Of a stretch of DNA of 64,000 nt, positions 9,998 to 17,743 are shown one piece after another. Below the pieces are notes generated by a model, which worked only from the letters and a program-made list of their open reading frames with translations, searched no databases and was not told where the DNA came from. Position numbers and translations under genes: made by a program. The stretch covers positions 5,642,001-5,706,000 of the forward strand of contig NZ_CP031264.1 of assembly GCF_003258605.2 (NCBI RefSeq), given 5' to 3'. Source of the stretch: Peterkaempfera bronchialis (GTDB lineage: Bacteria; Actinomycetota; Actinomycetes; Streptomycetales; Streptomycetaceae). Each line of letters opens with the position of its first letter. Position 1 is the first letter of the stretch.

Positions 9998-10660
9998 ATG
10001 GTGAGGATCGCGATCCTGGGTACCGGAGCCGTCTGCCGGGTCCTGCTGCCGGCCTTCGCCCGGCTCGGCCACGAGGTGGTCGTCGGCACCCGGGATCCGG
10101 CGGCGACCGCCGCGGCCAACCCGGACCTGATCCGCGCCGCGGCCCGCCACACCGGTGCGGCACCGGTGCCGTTCGCGCAGGCCGCAGCCGGCGCCGACCT
10201 GGTGGTGAACGCCATCTCCGGGCCGTTCGCCGTGCAGGCACTCACCCCTCTGGCCGAGGTGCTGCGCGGTGTCGTCCTCATGGACGTCTCCAGCCCCTTC
10301 GACTTCACGGCAGAGGACGCCGTGCTGGACCCGGCCAACACCGACAGCCTTGGCGAACGGCTCCAGCGCGCCCTGCCCGACACGCCTGTGGTCAAGACCC
10401 TCAACACCCTCGCCGCCGTGGTCATGACCGCACCCGGCCTGGTCGGCGGCGGCGACCACTCGGTCTTCGTCAGCGGCGACGATCCGCGGGCCAAGGCCGT
10501 CGTCACCGGTCTGCTGGAGGCCCTGGGCTGGCGTGATGTGATCGACCTCGGCGGCATCCGCACCGCCCGGTCGACCGAGATGATGCTGCAGGCCTGGCTG
10601 GACCTGAGCCGGGCGCTGAGCACGGACTTCTTCGGGTTCAAGATCGTCCGTAGTGGTTGA
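9998..10660 (+). CDS. NAD(P)-binding oxidoreductase (F420-dependent NADP reductase-like)
   Basis: This 220-residue Rossmann protein has the dinucleotide-binding start VRIAILGTGAVCRVLLPAFA and VVVGTRDP. The middle has ADLVVNAISGPFAVQAL, then VVKTLNTLAAVVMTAP and a C-terminal WRDVIDLGGIRTARSTEMM, the pattern of NADPH-dependent F420 reductase-like proteins. RBS GAGAGGAAC lies before ATG 9998. It is the third gene of the QueD-hydrolase-reductase operon. An IS4 fragment begins directly after its stop. The real electron partner is not known. Confidence 0.8.
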   Translation: MVRIAILGTGAVCRVLLPAFARLGHEVVVGTRDPAATAAANPDLIRAAARHTGAAPVPFAQAAAGADLVVNAISGPFAVQALTPLAEVLRGVVLMDVSSPFDFTAEDAVLDPANTDSLGERLQRALPDTPVVKTLNTLAAVVMTAPGLVGGGDHSVFVSGDDPRAKAVVTGLLEALGWRDVIDLGGIRTARSTEMMLQAWLDLSRALSTDFFGFKIVRSG

Positions 10661-10774
10661 CGTCAACACCGTTGCGTTAGGCCTTTGACCTGCGGCGCAA
10701 CCCTGCCGTGAAAGATGAACGGGACTCCTGATAGATCACCTTGCGACCAAGCCAGAAGATCATCGGGAGTCCCG

Positions 10775-11083
10775 TTGCAGGAGCAGTCTGCCACCATGCC
10801 CGCCGCTGGGAGTGCACCGGGTGTGTACGCGCCGGGCCAGCTGGGCGAGTTGACCCAGATCGTGGACTTCGACCTGGTCGACGCGGTGCTGGAGGAAACC
10901 GGGGCGCGGGAGAAGCGGGTGCGGCTGCTGCCCGCCCGCGTCATGGTGTACTTCGTCCTGGCCCTGGCCTTGTTCGAGCACTGCTCCTACCGGGCGGTGT
11001 GGGACAAACTGACCGCGCACCTGCCCGTGGCCGTCATCGCGCGCCCGGCCGTCTCCTCGCTCTCCCGGGCCCGGCGCCGCCGG
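10775..11083 (+). pseudogene. IS4 family transposase, N-terminal fragment
   Basis: The frame starting at TTG 10775 reads GELTQIVDFDLVDAVLEETG, then RVRLLPARVMVYFVLALALF and YRAVWDKLTA, the N-terminal domain of IS4-type transposases. It stops abruptly at 11083, where an IS481 end begins, and the catalytic domain is missing. An inverted repeat (AACGGGACTCC at ~10720 and GGGAGTCCCGTT at ~10765) flanks the start and could hide it in an mRNA hairpin, as is common for transposases. Confidence 0.75.
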
Positions 11084-11571
11084 TGTACTGACCCGTGAGG
11101 TTGGGGACGCGGCTGGCGGGTGGCTCGCCTGCGAGTGCGGTGTGTCCGCGGTGGTGATTGTAGGTGTGGAGCCAGGCGGGGAAGGCGTCGCGTCGCTCCT
11201 GCTCGCTGCGGTAGGGCCTGGCGTAGGCCCACTCGTCGAGCAGGGTGCGGTTGAAGCGTTCGACCTTGCCGTTGGTCTGCGGCCGGTAGGGACGGGTGCG
11301 CTTGTGCGCGATCCCGGCGGCCGCGAGGACATCGCGCCAGGCGTGGGACTTGCAGCAGGAGCCGTTGTCGGTAAGGACGCGTTGGACGGTGATCCCGGCC
11401 TGGGCGAAGAACGCCTGGGCGCGGGTCCAGAACGCGGCGGCGGTCTCCTTGCGCTCGTCCGGCAGGATCTCGCTGTAGGCCAGGCGGGAGTGGTCGTCGA
11501 CGGCGTTGTGCAGGTAGCTGTAGCCCTCGCCGGAGCTGTTCTTCTTCCCGGCGGGGCGGCCGAGCTCCGGC
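11084..11571 (-). pseudogene. IS481 family transposase, C-terminal fragment
   Basis: The minus strand reads GYSYLHNAVDDHSRLAYSEI, ERKETAAAFW, RVLTDNGSC, HKRTRPYRPQTNGKVERFNR and YNHHRGHTAL, the C-terminal half of an IS481 DDE transposase. It is closely related to the intact copy at 31692. The outer end at 11084 (TGTACTGACCCG) corresponds to the intact element's terminal repeat. The first half of the element is gone, and the remnant is fused to the integrase gene at about 11562-11570. Confidence 0.8.
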
Positions 11572-12672
11572 GTCGGCCATCCAGGTCAGGCCGGTGTGGC
11601 GCAGGTCGTGGCGGTGTAGGTGTTCGTAGCTGAGGTCCCGGGTGACGTCGTCCCAGTGGGTGGCGTCGCGCAGGACTTCGGTGCTGATGCGACCGCCGCG
11701 CGGGCCGGTGTAGAGGCGGGCGTCCGGGTCGCCTCGCGCCGCTTGGATCCGCCTGACGATGAGCGGGCGCAATGGTTCGATGATCGGGATGAGGCGGGCG
11801 ACTCTGCCCTTGGTGTGCTTGTCGACCAGGCCGCCGGGAGCGGAGGTGGTCTGTCGGCGGCAGGTCAGGAGCCACTTGTCGGTATCGATGTCGCGGGCCC
11901 GGACTCCGGAGACCTCGCCGATCCGTGTGGCAGTGCAGGCGCTGTGGACGACGACATCACCCCATCCGCGATAGCGGTTGTATGAGGCCGCGACCAGGGC
12001 ATCGGCGAGTTGGGTGAGGGCGTCCCAGTCGCGCAGGGCGAGGGAGCGGGGGTCTCGCAGTTCGTCTTCGACCTGCTGGTATTCGCGCTGCCAGCCGGTG
12101 ATGTGGGCGGGGTTGCGTTCGAGGATGCCGTCCACGATGGCCTGCTCGAAGATGCGGGAGAGCATGGCGAGAGTGTTCTTGATCGTGGAGCGGCTGCAGC
12201 CATCGGCGATCCAGTCGAAAACTGCCGCAGTGATGAGAGCGGTAGTGATCAGGCGGAGGGGGAGCCGCCCGAGCTCGGGCTCGATCCGCAGGTGCCAGCC
12301 GGCGAGGTAAGGGGCGTGTGTGGTGGTTTCCAGGCCGGTCAGGATGACCGGGAGGCGGAGGTTGACGTAGTCGCCCAACGGCATGGAGGCCAGGGACGGG
12401 AGGACGGGGCTGCCGGTGGCGTCGGCCAGGATGGTCAGCCATTGGGTGACCAGTGTCGGGTCGAGCCCATTGTGGACGGCCCCTGCCAGGAAGCTGGCCC
12501 AGGCCTGCGTCTGGGCCGGGGTGGCCTGGGCGGCCGGCGGCCGGGGGTTGGTGAGCGGTGAAGTGCGGTATTGCGAGCGCAGGGCGCTCGGCGGAGCCGG
12601 AGGGTCGGCGGTGGTGATCTCGCTGAACGGATCCGGGGCGGCTGATTCCCAGGGATGCATTGAAGTACTCAT
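11563..12672 (-). pseudogene. int: tyrosine recombinase (integrase), C-terminally truncated by an IS481 fragment
   Basis: This is the probable integrase of the tRNA-Pro island. A SAM-like/core-binding N-terminal half (residues ~50-230) is followed by catalytic motifs: the first Arg in CTATRIGEVSGVRARDID, the beta-strand Lys region (TKGRVARLIPI), and HRHDLRHTGLTWMADAGA (HxxR box). The frame then runs out of the family after ADAGARP, into out-of-frame IS481 sequence. The second His/Trp and the catalytic Tyr are therefore missing. Without that Tyr, strand cleavage is not possible, so the island cannot excise with this protein. It is divergent from the Fic gene. Confidence 0.8.
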
Positions 12673-12731
12673 GCGCCATGGTTACGCCGATTCTGCTTGC
12701 TTGTTTGATGCCGTCATGGTGTCATTGCTTC

Positions 12732-13868
12732 ATGCTCTATGGTGTGCCCTCGCTGCAGGACATCGACCAGTCCGTCCTCGCGGAGATCGACGAGATGCGC
12801 GACCGGCTGCGTCTCCATCTGCGCACTTCACGTCGCTGGGAAGGGCAGCTGCGGCGTAACCTCACGGCGCGGGCGATCGCAGGATCGAACACGATCGAGG
12901 GCTACGCCGCGAGCGTGTCGGACGTCGAGGACATCATGGTCGGCGAAGCGCCGATCGATGCGAACGACACCGTCACGGCCGAGATCGAGGGTTATCGGCA
13001 GGCGATGACCTACATCCAGCGCCTCGCCGAAGCGGGCGACGACTTCGCGTACAGCAAGGGCCTGCTCAACGCGCTCCACTTCATGATGCAGGGCCACCAC
13101 CTGATCAAACGGCCCGGCTGGTGGCGTACCGGGCCGGTGTACGTCACCTCCGCCGAAGACCCGACCATCGCCGCGTACACCGCCCCTGATGCCCAGCAGT
13201 TGGCAGTACTGACTGACGAGCTGGTCGAGTGGCTGAACGAGGGCGACCTGAATGCTCCGGGACTGGTGCGGGCCTCGATGGCGCACCTGAACCTGGTAGC
13301 GATCCATCCGTGGTCGGACGGAAATGGGCGGATGTCTCGCGCCCTGCACACCCTGGTCCTGGCCCGTGAGGGGATCATGGCGCCGGAGTTCTCCAGCATC
13401 GAGGAATGGCTCGGCCGGGCCCGCAACACCTACCGCTACTACGACATCCTCGCTGATGTCGGTGGACCGGTCTGGACTCCGGACCGCGACACCTTGCCCT
13501 GGATCCGGTTCTGCCTGCGCGCCCACCACCAGCAGGCCCAGAGTGTCGAGCGCCAGGTGAACACCACCCGCGAGGTCTGGACCGCCCTCGACGAAGCCGT
13601 CGAGCAACGCGGCTGGCCCGACCGCATGCTCTACGCCCTCTACCCCGCGGCCATGGGAAACCGCCTGCGCCGCGCCACCTATCAGGCCGACGCCGGACTC
13701 AGCGAACAGCAGGCCCAACGCGACATCCGCGAACTTGTTCATGCCGGCTGGCTTGCTGCCCGGGGCGAGGCCCAGGGCCGCTACTACACCGCCGGCCCTG
13801 ACCTTCCTGAAGCCATCCTTCGAGGCGTACGGGAACCGCGGCCCCTTCGCGATCCTTATGCCTCCTGA
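12732..13868 (+). CDS. Fic family protein (predicted AMP-transferase) with N-terminal inhibitory motif
   Basis: This 378-residue protein (start MLYGVPSLQDID; an upstream ATG at 12660 would add an unlikely Cys-rich leader) contains the Fic core HPWSDGNGRMSR at about residues 191-202. This matches HxFx(D/E)GNGRxxR except for Trp in the aromatic position. An N-terminal SNTIEG near residue 52 fits the (S/T)xxxE(G/N) inhibitory helix, whose Glu blocks productive ATP binding. A C-terminal winged helix (QADAGLSEQQAQRDIRELVHAG) is likely DNA- or partner-binding. Fic proteins transfer AMP, or related groups, to target Ser/Thr/Tyr residues. The target is unknown. It lies in the island, divergent from the broken integrase, with no visible antitoxin gene, consistent with self-inhibition. 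Confidence 0.88.
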   Translation: MLYGVPSLQDIDQSVLAEIDEMRDRLRLHLRTSRRWEGQLRRNLTARAIAGSNTIEGYAASVSDVEDIMVGEAPIDANDTVTAEIEGYRQAMTYIQRLAEAGDDFAYSKGLLNALHFMMQGHHLIKRPGWWRTGPVYVTSAEDPTIAAYTAPDAQQLAVLTDELVEWLNEGDLNAPGLVRASMAHLNLVAIHPWSDGNGRMSRALHTLVLAREGIMAPEFSSIEEWLGRARNTYRYYDILADVGGPVWTPDRDTLPWIRFCLRAHHQQAQSVERQVNTTREVWTALDEAVEQRGWPDRMLYALYPAAMGNRLRRATYQADAGLSEQQAQRDIRELVHAGWLAARGEAQGRYYTAGPDLPEAILRGVREPRPLRDPYAS

Positions 13869-14038
13869 GGTACATCCAGTGGATGCAAGGGCGGTCAGGA
13901 GGAATCCTGTGTCGGGGCCAGCCGGTGCAGGTGGTCGCTCCGGTCGATTCCGGGTGTCCGGTTGACCAGACGCCGCACCTCTGTTGCCCATCTCCTCCAG
14001 ATCGCAGGCATTAGGGCGACCGTGAGGGCTTTCCAATC

Positions 14039-14842
14039 TCACGCTGATGTGGCGAGCTGCAGGGCCAGGACGGCCTTGACGATGTTGGTGATGCGGGTGG
14101 TGCTGCAGCGAAGCTTGCGCAGGAGGCGCCAGGTCTTGAGGGTGGCCATGGCCTGCTCGCCGACCGCGCGGATCTTCGCGTGAGCGCGGTTGACGGCCTT
14201 CTGACCTGAGAAAAGCTTGTCCCACCGGCCTCGGTAGGGGACGCGAACGGCCGGGCCTGCGCCCTGGTAGGCCTTGTCCGCCCAGCACGGGATGCTCGCG
14301 GTGTTGAGCGCGTCGAGGATGCCGTGGGTGCGGGCAGCCTTGATGTCGTGTACCGCGCCGGGCAGGGCCGGTGACACCCAGATCACCTTCCCGAAGGCGT
14401 CGGTGAGGACCTGGACGTTCATGCCGTGGCGCTTGTGCTTGCCGGAGTAGAAGGGCCGGTCGGCGGCGACGCGGTCGATGGGCGGCAGGGTGCCGTCCAG
14501 GATCACGAACGCCTTGGTCGCGGCGACGGCTACCGCCTCCTCCAGGGTGGGCGCGAGCTCGGCCAGGACCTCGACGGCCTCGGTGACGTAGTGGTGGGCG
14601 GTGGCCAGTCCGACGCCGAACCCGGCAGCGAGTTGCGTGAAGGTGTGGCCGCAGCGCAGGTGGGCCAGGCTCATCAGCGCCTGCCGGCCGCAGGTCAGCC
14701 GCCGCCACCGGGTCCCGATCCGGCGGCGTCGGGTGGCCAGTTCCCTTCCCAGCAGCCGCAGCGCGGAAGTGGACAGATCCAGCCCGGACGGGTAGACAAG
14801 CACACGAAGCTCCTGGCGGAGAAGGTTGATCTTGGTCGACAA
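14039..14842 (-). CDS. IS5 family (DDE_Tnp_4-type) transposase
   Basis: The 267-residue frame carries an N-terminal helical domain and HTH (AHLRCGHTFTQLAAGFGVGL), then the catalytic block KAFVILDGTLPPIDRV (first Asp), FYSGKHKRHGMNVQVLTDAF, PGAVHDIKA (second Asp) and WADKAYQGAGP, with a C-terminal Glu region near the HAKIRAVGEQAMATLK stretch. It looks complete. It inserted immediately downstream of the pPIWI-RE operon, leaving about 140 bp of unassigned sequence (14843-14983). The 170 bp before it (13869-14038) hold nothing I recognise. Confidence 0.85.
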   Translation of the reverse strand: MSTKINLLRQELRVLVYPSGLDLSTSALRLLGRELATRRRRIGTRWRRLTCGRQALMSLAHLRCGHTFTQLAAGFGVGLATAHHYVTEAVEVLAELAPTLEEAVAVAATKAFVILDGTLPPIDRVAADRPFYSGKHKRHGMNVQVLTDAFGKVIWVSPALPGAVHDIKAARTHGILDALNTASIPCWADKAYQGAGPAVRVPYRGRWDKLFSGQKAVNRAHAKIRAVGEQAMATLKTWRLLRKLRCSTTRITNIVKAVLALQLATSA

Positions 14843-14983
14843 CCCATCTACCAGGAGCTTCGTCGTGTTGTCACCTCAACGGTCTTGCCTCGCACGGAGG
14901 TTGGAAAAGGCTCCGTGGACCCTCCTTCCGGCAGTTCGCAGGGCGATTGGCCGGAAGCAGGGACGGAGAGGGACCAGTTGGTG

Positions 14984-17743
14984 CTATTCCGCCACTGATG
15001 GACTACCGACTTCGGCGTCGTCGCTTGTTGCCGCCCCGCTCGTCGGCGTCGCTTCTCCAGCAAGCGGCAGGAGGTACTCCTCGGCCAGCTTCGCGAGGTG
15101 AAGAGGCAGTGGCCGGGAGAGCGGGTGGTACTCGTCGTGGAGGCGCAACTGGTGGACGGCCGCAGCCAGCAGCGCCGGTCGGTCCATGGGGCGGTCGGTC
15201 CGGCGAGCCAGTTCCAGAGCCTGTTCGGAGAGGCAGCCGAGTACGGTGAGTTCGAGTGCTTGCGGGTTCCAAGCGGTGGCGGCGGGGGCGTGTGGCCAGC
15301 GTGCGGTCGGGACGATTTTGCGCAGGTCGGTGCGGACCTTTCCACCGGTCGGCGGCTTCCCGACTGTGCTGGTGAAGACCCGGTTGTCAGGGTCGGCGCC
15401 CCGTGGAGCCCACAATCCGATAGACACCCCTGGAGTGTCGTCCTCCTGGGCCCCCGGGGCGTACCACTCGGCGGTCTCCTCTCGGCTGTTGGCATCCCGG
15501 AGGAGGACCACACGCAGATCGGCGCCGAACAGCGAGAGCCGGGCGGGTCGTTCTCCGTGGAAGACCAAGCGGTCCTTGGCTAGTTGACCATTGTTCAGGC
15601 CGAGCCAGACCTTGCGCAGGTTGCCGCTGTTGGCGAGCAACAGGGTGGGACGGTCCCGGACTTGGTACAGCAGTGACCTGATCTGCCGTTCGGCCTCGTA
15701 GCGGGTCTCCGTCTCCGTCGCGCGGGCCCGGTTCGTCTCCTCTCGGTGAACCGGAGCGGCGCCGGAGGTAGCAATGGTGAGCAGCAGTCGGGCGTACGGG
15801 ACCCAGCTCTTCTTGGCCTCGTCCCAGCCCTGGATCGGGTGCACCGGGTCGCGTGGGCGGATGCGGAGTGCGACGAGGTGGCGCCCGGCCTGCCGGGTGG
15901 CGGCGCCGGTCTGATGCCGGATGTGCCAGAGCGCCAGGTACTGCATGTCGTCGGTCAGGGCCTCGTCGAGCTTCTGTTCCGGAGGGACCATGGCGCCGAG
16001 TTGGCGCATCCCGTCCGCGACCGCGGAGTCGGCCCGTTCTGGCAGTGGGCCGTCGGCGTCCTCCGGGACGACGATGAATTGACTCACGCGCCCGGCTCCA
16101 GCGGACCCGAGACGCAGTGCCGATTTGGGATCGGTATCAGTAGCCGGGAAGCGGTCGCGTCCGAGGATCTCCACGAATGCGATTCCGACCGTCTCCCGAT
16201 GCGCGCCAAGCCTGTCGGTCATTCGCACCGCGCGTTCTCGAACGGCCGTCGCCACCGAATGGGCGCGAGAGAGGCTGGCTTCCCGGACCACCCGGAGGGC
16301 GCTGCCGAGAGACTCCAGCGTACGGGCATGGAGGACTACACACAGCCCGTCAGCGTGCCACTCGTATGTGCCGTCCGCATCGGGGACGGTGGACGGGAGG
16401 TCGAGCCATCGGCGCAGTGCGGCGATGAGTCCGTCCCGGGTTTCCTCGGTCTGCCAGACCACGTCCACGGACAGCGGCTGACCGTCGAGTACCGCGCGGA
16501 TGGCGGCGCGCCTGGCCTCGACGCGCAGCCGGGCGCGTTCGGCAAGCTTCTCCGGGGACTTGGTGTATGAGGCGGCGAGCAGTCTGGGGTTCGACCGGCG
16601 GTGTACCCGTTCGAGGGCAGGTACCCGGCGCAGGAACGGGCGGATGCCCTCTTCGACCCACTGGTCGAGGAGCATTCGCTCCAGCGGCATCAGGCCAGCG
16701 CCGACCCCGTGCTTGCCGAAGCCTGTGTCATAGAGAATGCCGGCAGCCACCCCGCCCCGGCCTGCCAGCCACTCGGTCGCCTCGCCGGTCAGTTCGGCGG
16801 GCTTCGGATACACGTGCTGGATGTCCAACTCCGGCAGGAGGTCGACCAGGCTCTGCCTGCTCCACACGGGCACGCGGAGGGTCCGGTCGAGGAGGATCGA
16901 GTTGACGGCGAGCCGGCGCCGCGGCTCGGAGGCCTCGGACCAGGGCATCGGTGCGTCGAGTAGGACGGTTGCCCCACTGCCGTTCTGCAGTTTCACCGGA
17001 GAGCCAGTGGCCCAGCGCCGCACGCCGTACGAGACGTGTACCCGGAAGCGATCCGTGAAGGGGACGGTCTGTACGGTGACCGTTACCAGTGCTGAGTAGT
17101 ACCAGGCACGCTTGTGCCTGGTGTAGGCGCGCGGCGGCCAGCTGACCAGTTCGACTCCTTGGTCCCGGGTGACCTGGCGGAAGCGCAGTTCGACGCCGTC
17201 CATCAGCAGAGGCCTGGCCGCGAGCAGTGCGCCGATCTTCTCCGGAAGCAGGTGGTAGAGGCGTCGGTCAGGTTCGGCGGTGCCGCCCGCGGAGAGTTCC
17301 GTGGCGGCGAGGTCGACGGACTCGTGGCGCCAACTCGGGGTCACCTCGTCGATCAGGGCGAGTGCCCGGTCCAGCGCGACTTCGTGCCCGGCGGCCCGCA
17401 CCGGATCTTTGTCCGCACCAGGAGGCAGGGTCATTACCCAGGAGGCCAGGAGCGGGGCCACCAACTCGGCCGGCTGGTCGTCGGTGGCGTAGAACCACGG
17501 CACCTCGGAGCTGGACCCCGCCCCCCGGCCGGTTGCCAGTACACCGGGTGCGGTGGCCCTCAGCAGTGCGTTGAGCCTGCGGATCGGCAGGCCGGGAGGC
17601 TGGTTCCGGCGCCACCGGCGGTGGTAGAGGTCCAGGAACTCGGTGCGCCACTCCTCGGGGAAGTGCATCACGCGGAACTGCTCGGACCACGGCCCGTGGT
17701 CGGGGTCGGGCTCGTAGGCGGTGTGGTGGATCAGTGAGTACAT
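14984..17743 (-). CDS. pPIWI-RE protein (Argonaute/PIWI-related, RNase H-fold C-terminus)
   Basis: This 919-residue protein is the last gene of the four-gene operon. Its architecture fits the pPIWI-RE family: an N-terminal X-like region (~1-330), a MID-like middle (~430-560), and an RNase H-fold PIWI module (~640-895). Recognisable features are the QYLALWHIRHQTG block, ARLLLTIATSG, a basic/acidic stretch around residue 670 (ETNRARATETETRY), and the C-terminal AVHQLRLHDEYHPLSRPLPL then HLAKLAEEYLL, a family hallmark. pPIWI-RE proteins are known from comparative genomics to have conserved Arg and Glu residues and to be encoded with a DinG-type helicase and REase-fold proteins. A role against plasmids or phage through RNA-DNA duplexes has been proposed. 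The ATG at 17743 overlaps the helicase gene by 13 bp, so translation is coupled. The nuclease residues cannot be confirmed by eye. Confidence 0.82.
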   Translation of the reverse strand: MYSLIHHTAYEPDPDHGPWSEQFRVMHFPEEWRTEFLDLYHRRWRRNQPPGLPIRRLNALLRATAPGVLATGRGAGSSSEVPWFYATDDQPAELVAPLLASWVMTLPPGADKDPVRAAGHEVALDRALALIDEVTPSWRHESVDLAATELSAGGTAEPDRRLYHLLPEKIGALLAARPLLMDGVELRFRQVTRDQGVELVSWPPRAYTRHKRAWYYSALVTVTVQTVPFTDRFRVHVSYGVRRWATGSPVKLQNGSGATVLLDAPMPWSEASEPRRRLAVNSILLDRTLRVPVWSRQSLVDLLPELDIQHVYPKPAELTGEATEWLAGRGGVAAGILYDTGFGKHGVGAGLMPLERMLLDQWVEEGIRPFLRRVPALERVHRRSNPRLLAASYTKSPEKLAERARLRVEARRAAIRAVLDGQPLSVDVVWQTEETRDGLIAALRRWLDLPSTVPDADGTYEWHADGLCVVLHARTLESLGSALRVVREASLSRAHSVATAVRERAVRMTDRLGAHRETVGIAFVEILGRDRFPATDTDPKSALRLGSAGAGRVSQFIVVPEDADGPLPERADSAVADGMRQLGAMVPPEQKLDEALTDDMQYLALWHIRHQTGAATRQAGRHLVALRIRPRDPVHPIQGWDEAKKSWVPYARLLLTIATSGAAPVHREETNRARATETETRYEAERQIRSLLYQVRDRPTLLLANSGNLRKVWLGLNNGQLAKDRLVFHGERPARLSLFGADLRVVLLRDANSREETAEWYAPGAQEDDTPGVSIGLWAPRGADPDNRVFTSTVGKPPTGGKVRTDLRKIVPTARWPHAPAATAWNPQALELTVLGCLSEQALELARRTDRPMDRPALLAAAVHQLRLHDEYHPLSRPLPLHLAKLAEEYLLPLAGEATPTSGAATSDDAEVGSPSVAE

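Noticed and set aside
10760-11875. Minus-strand 371-codon frame across the IS481/IS4 junction
   Set aside because: It is the wrong frame; the correct IS481 frame shows the DDE motifs but lacks a start.
12660-12731. Upstream ATG extension of the Fic protein
   Set aside because: The added residues are Cys/Met-rich, unlike Fic family N-termini, and overlap the divergent integrase start.
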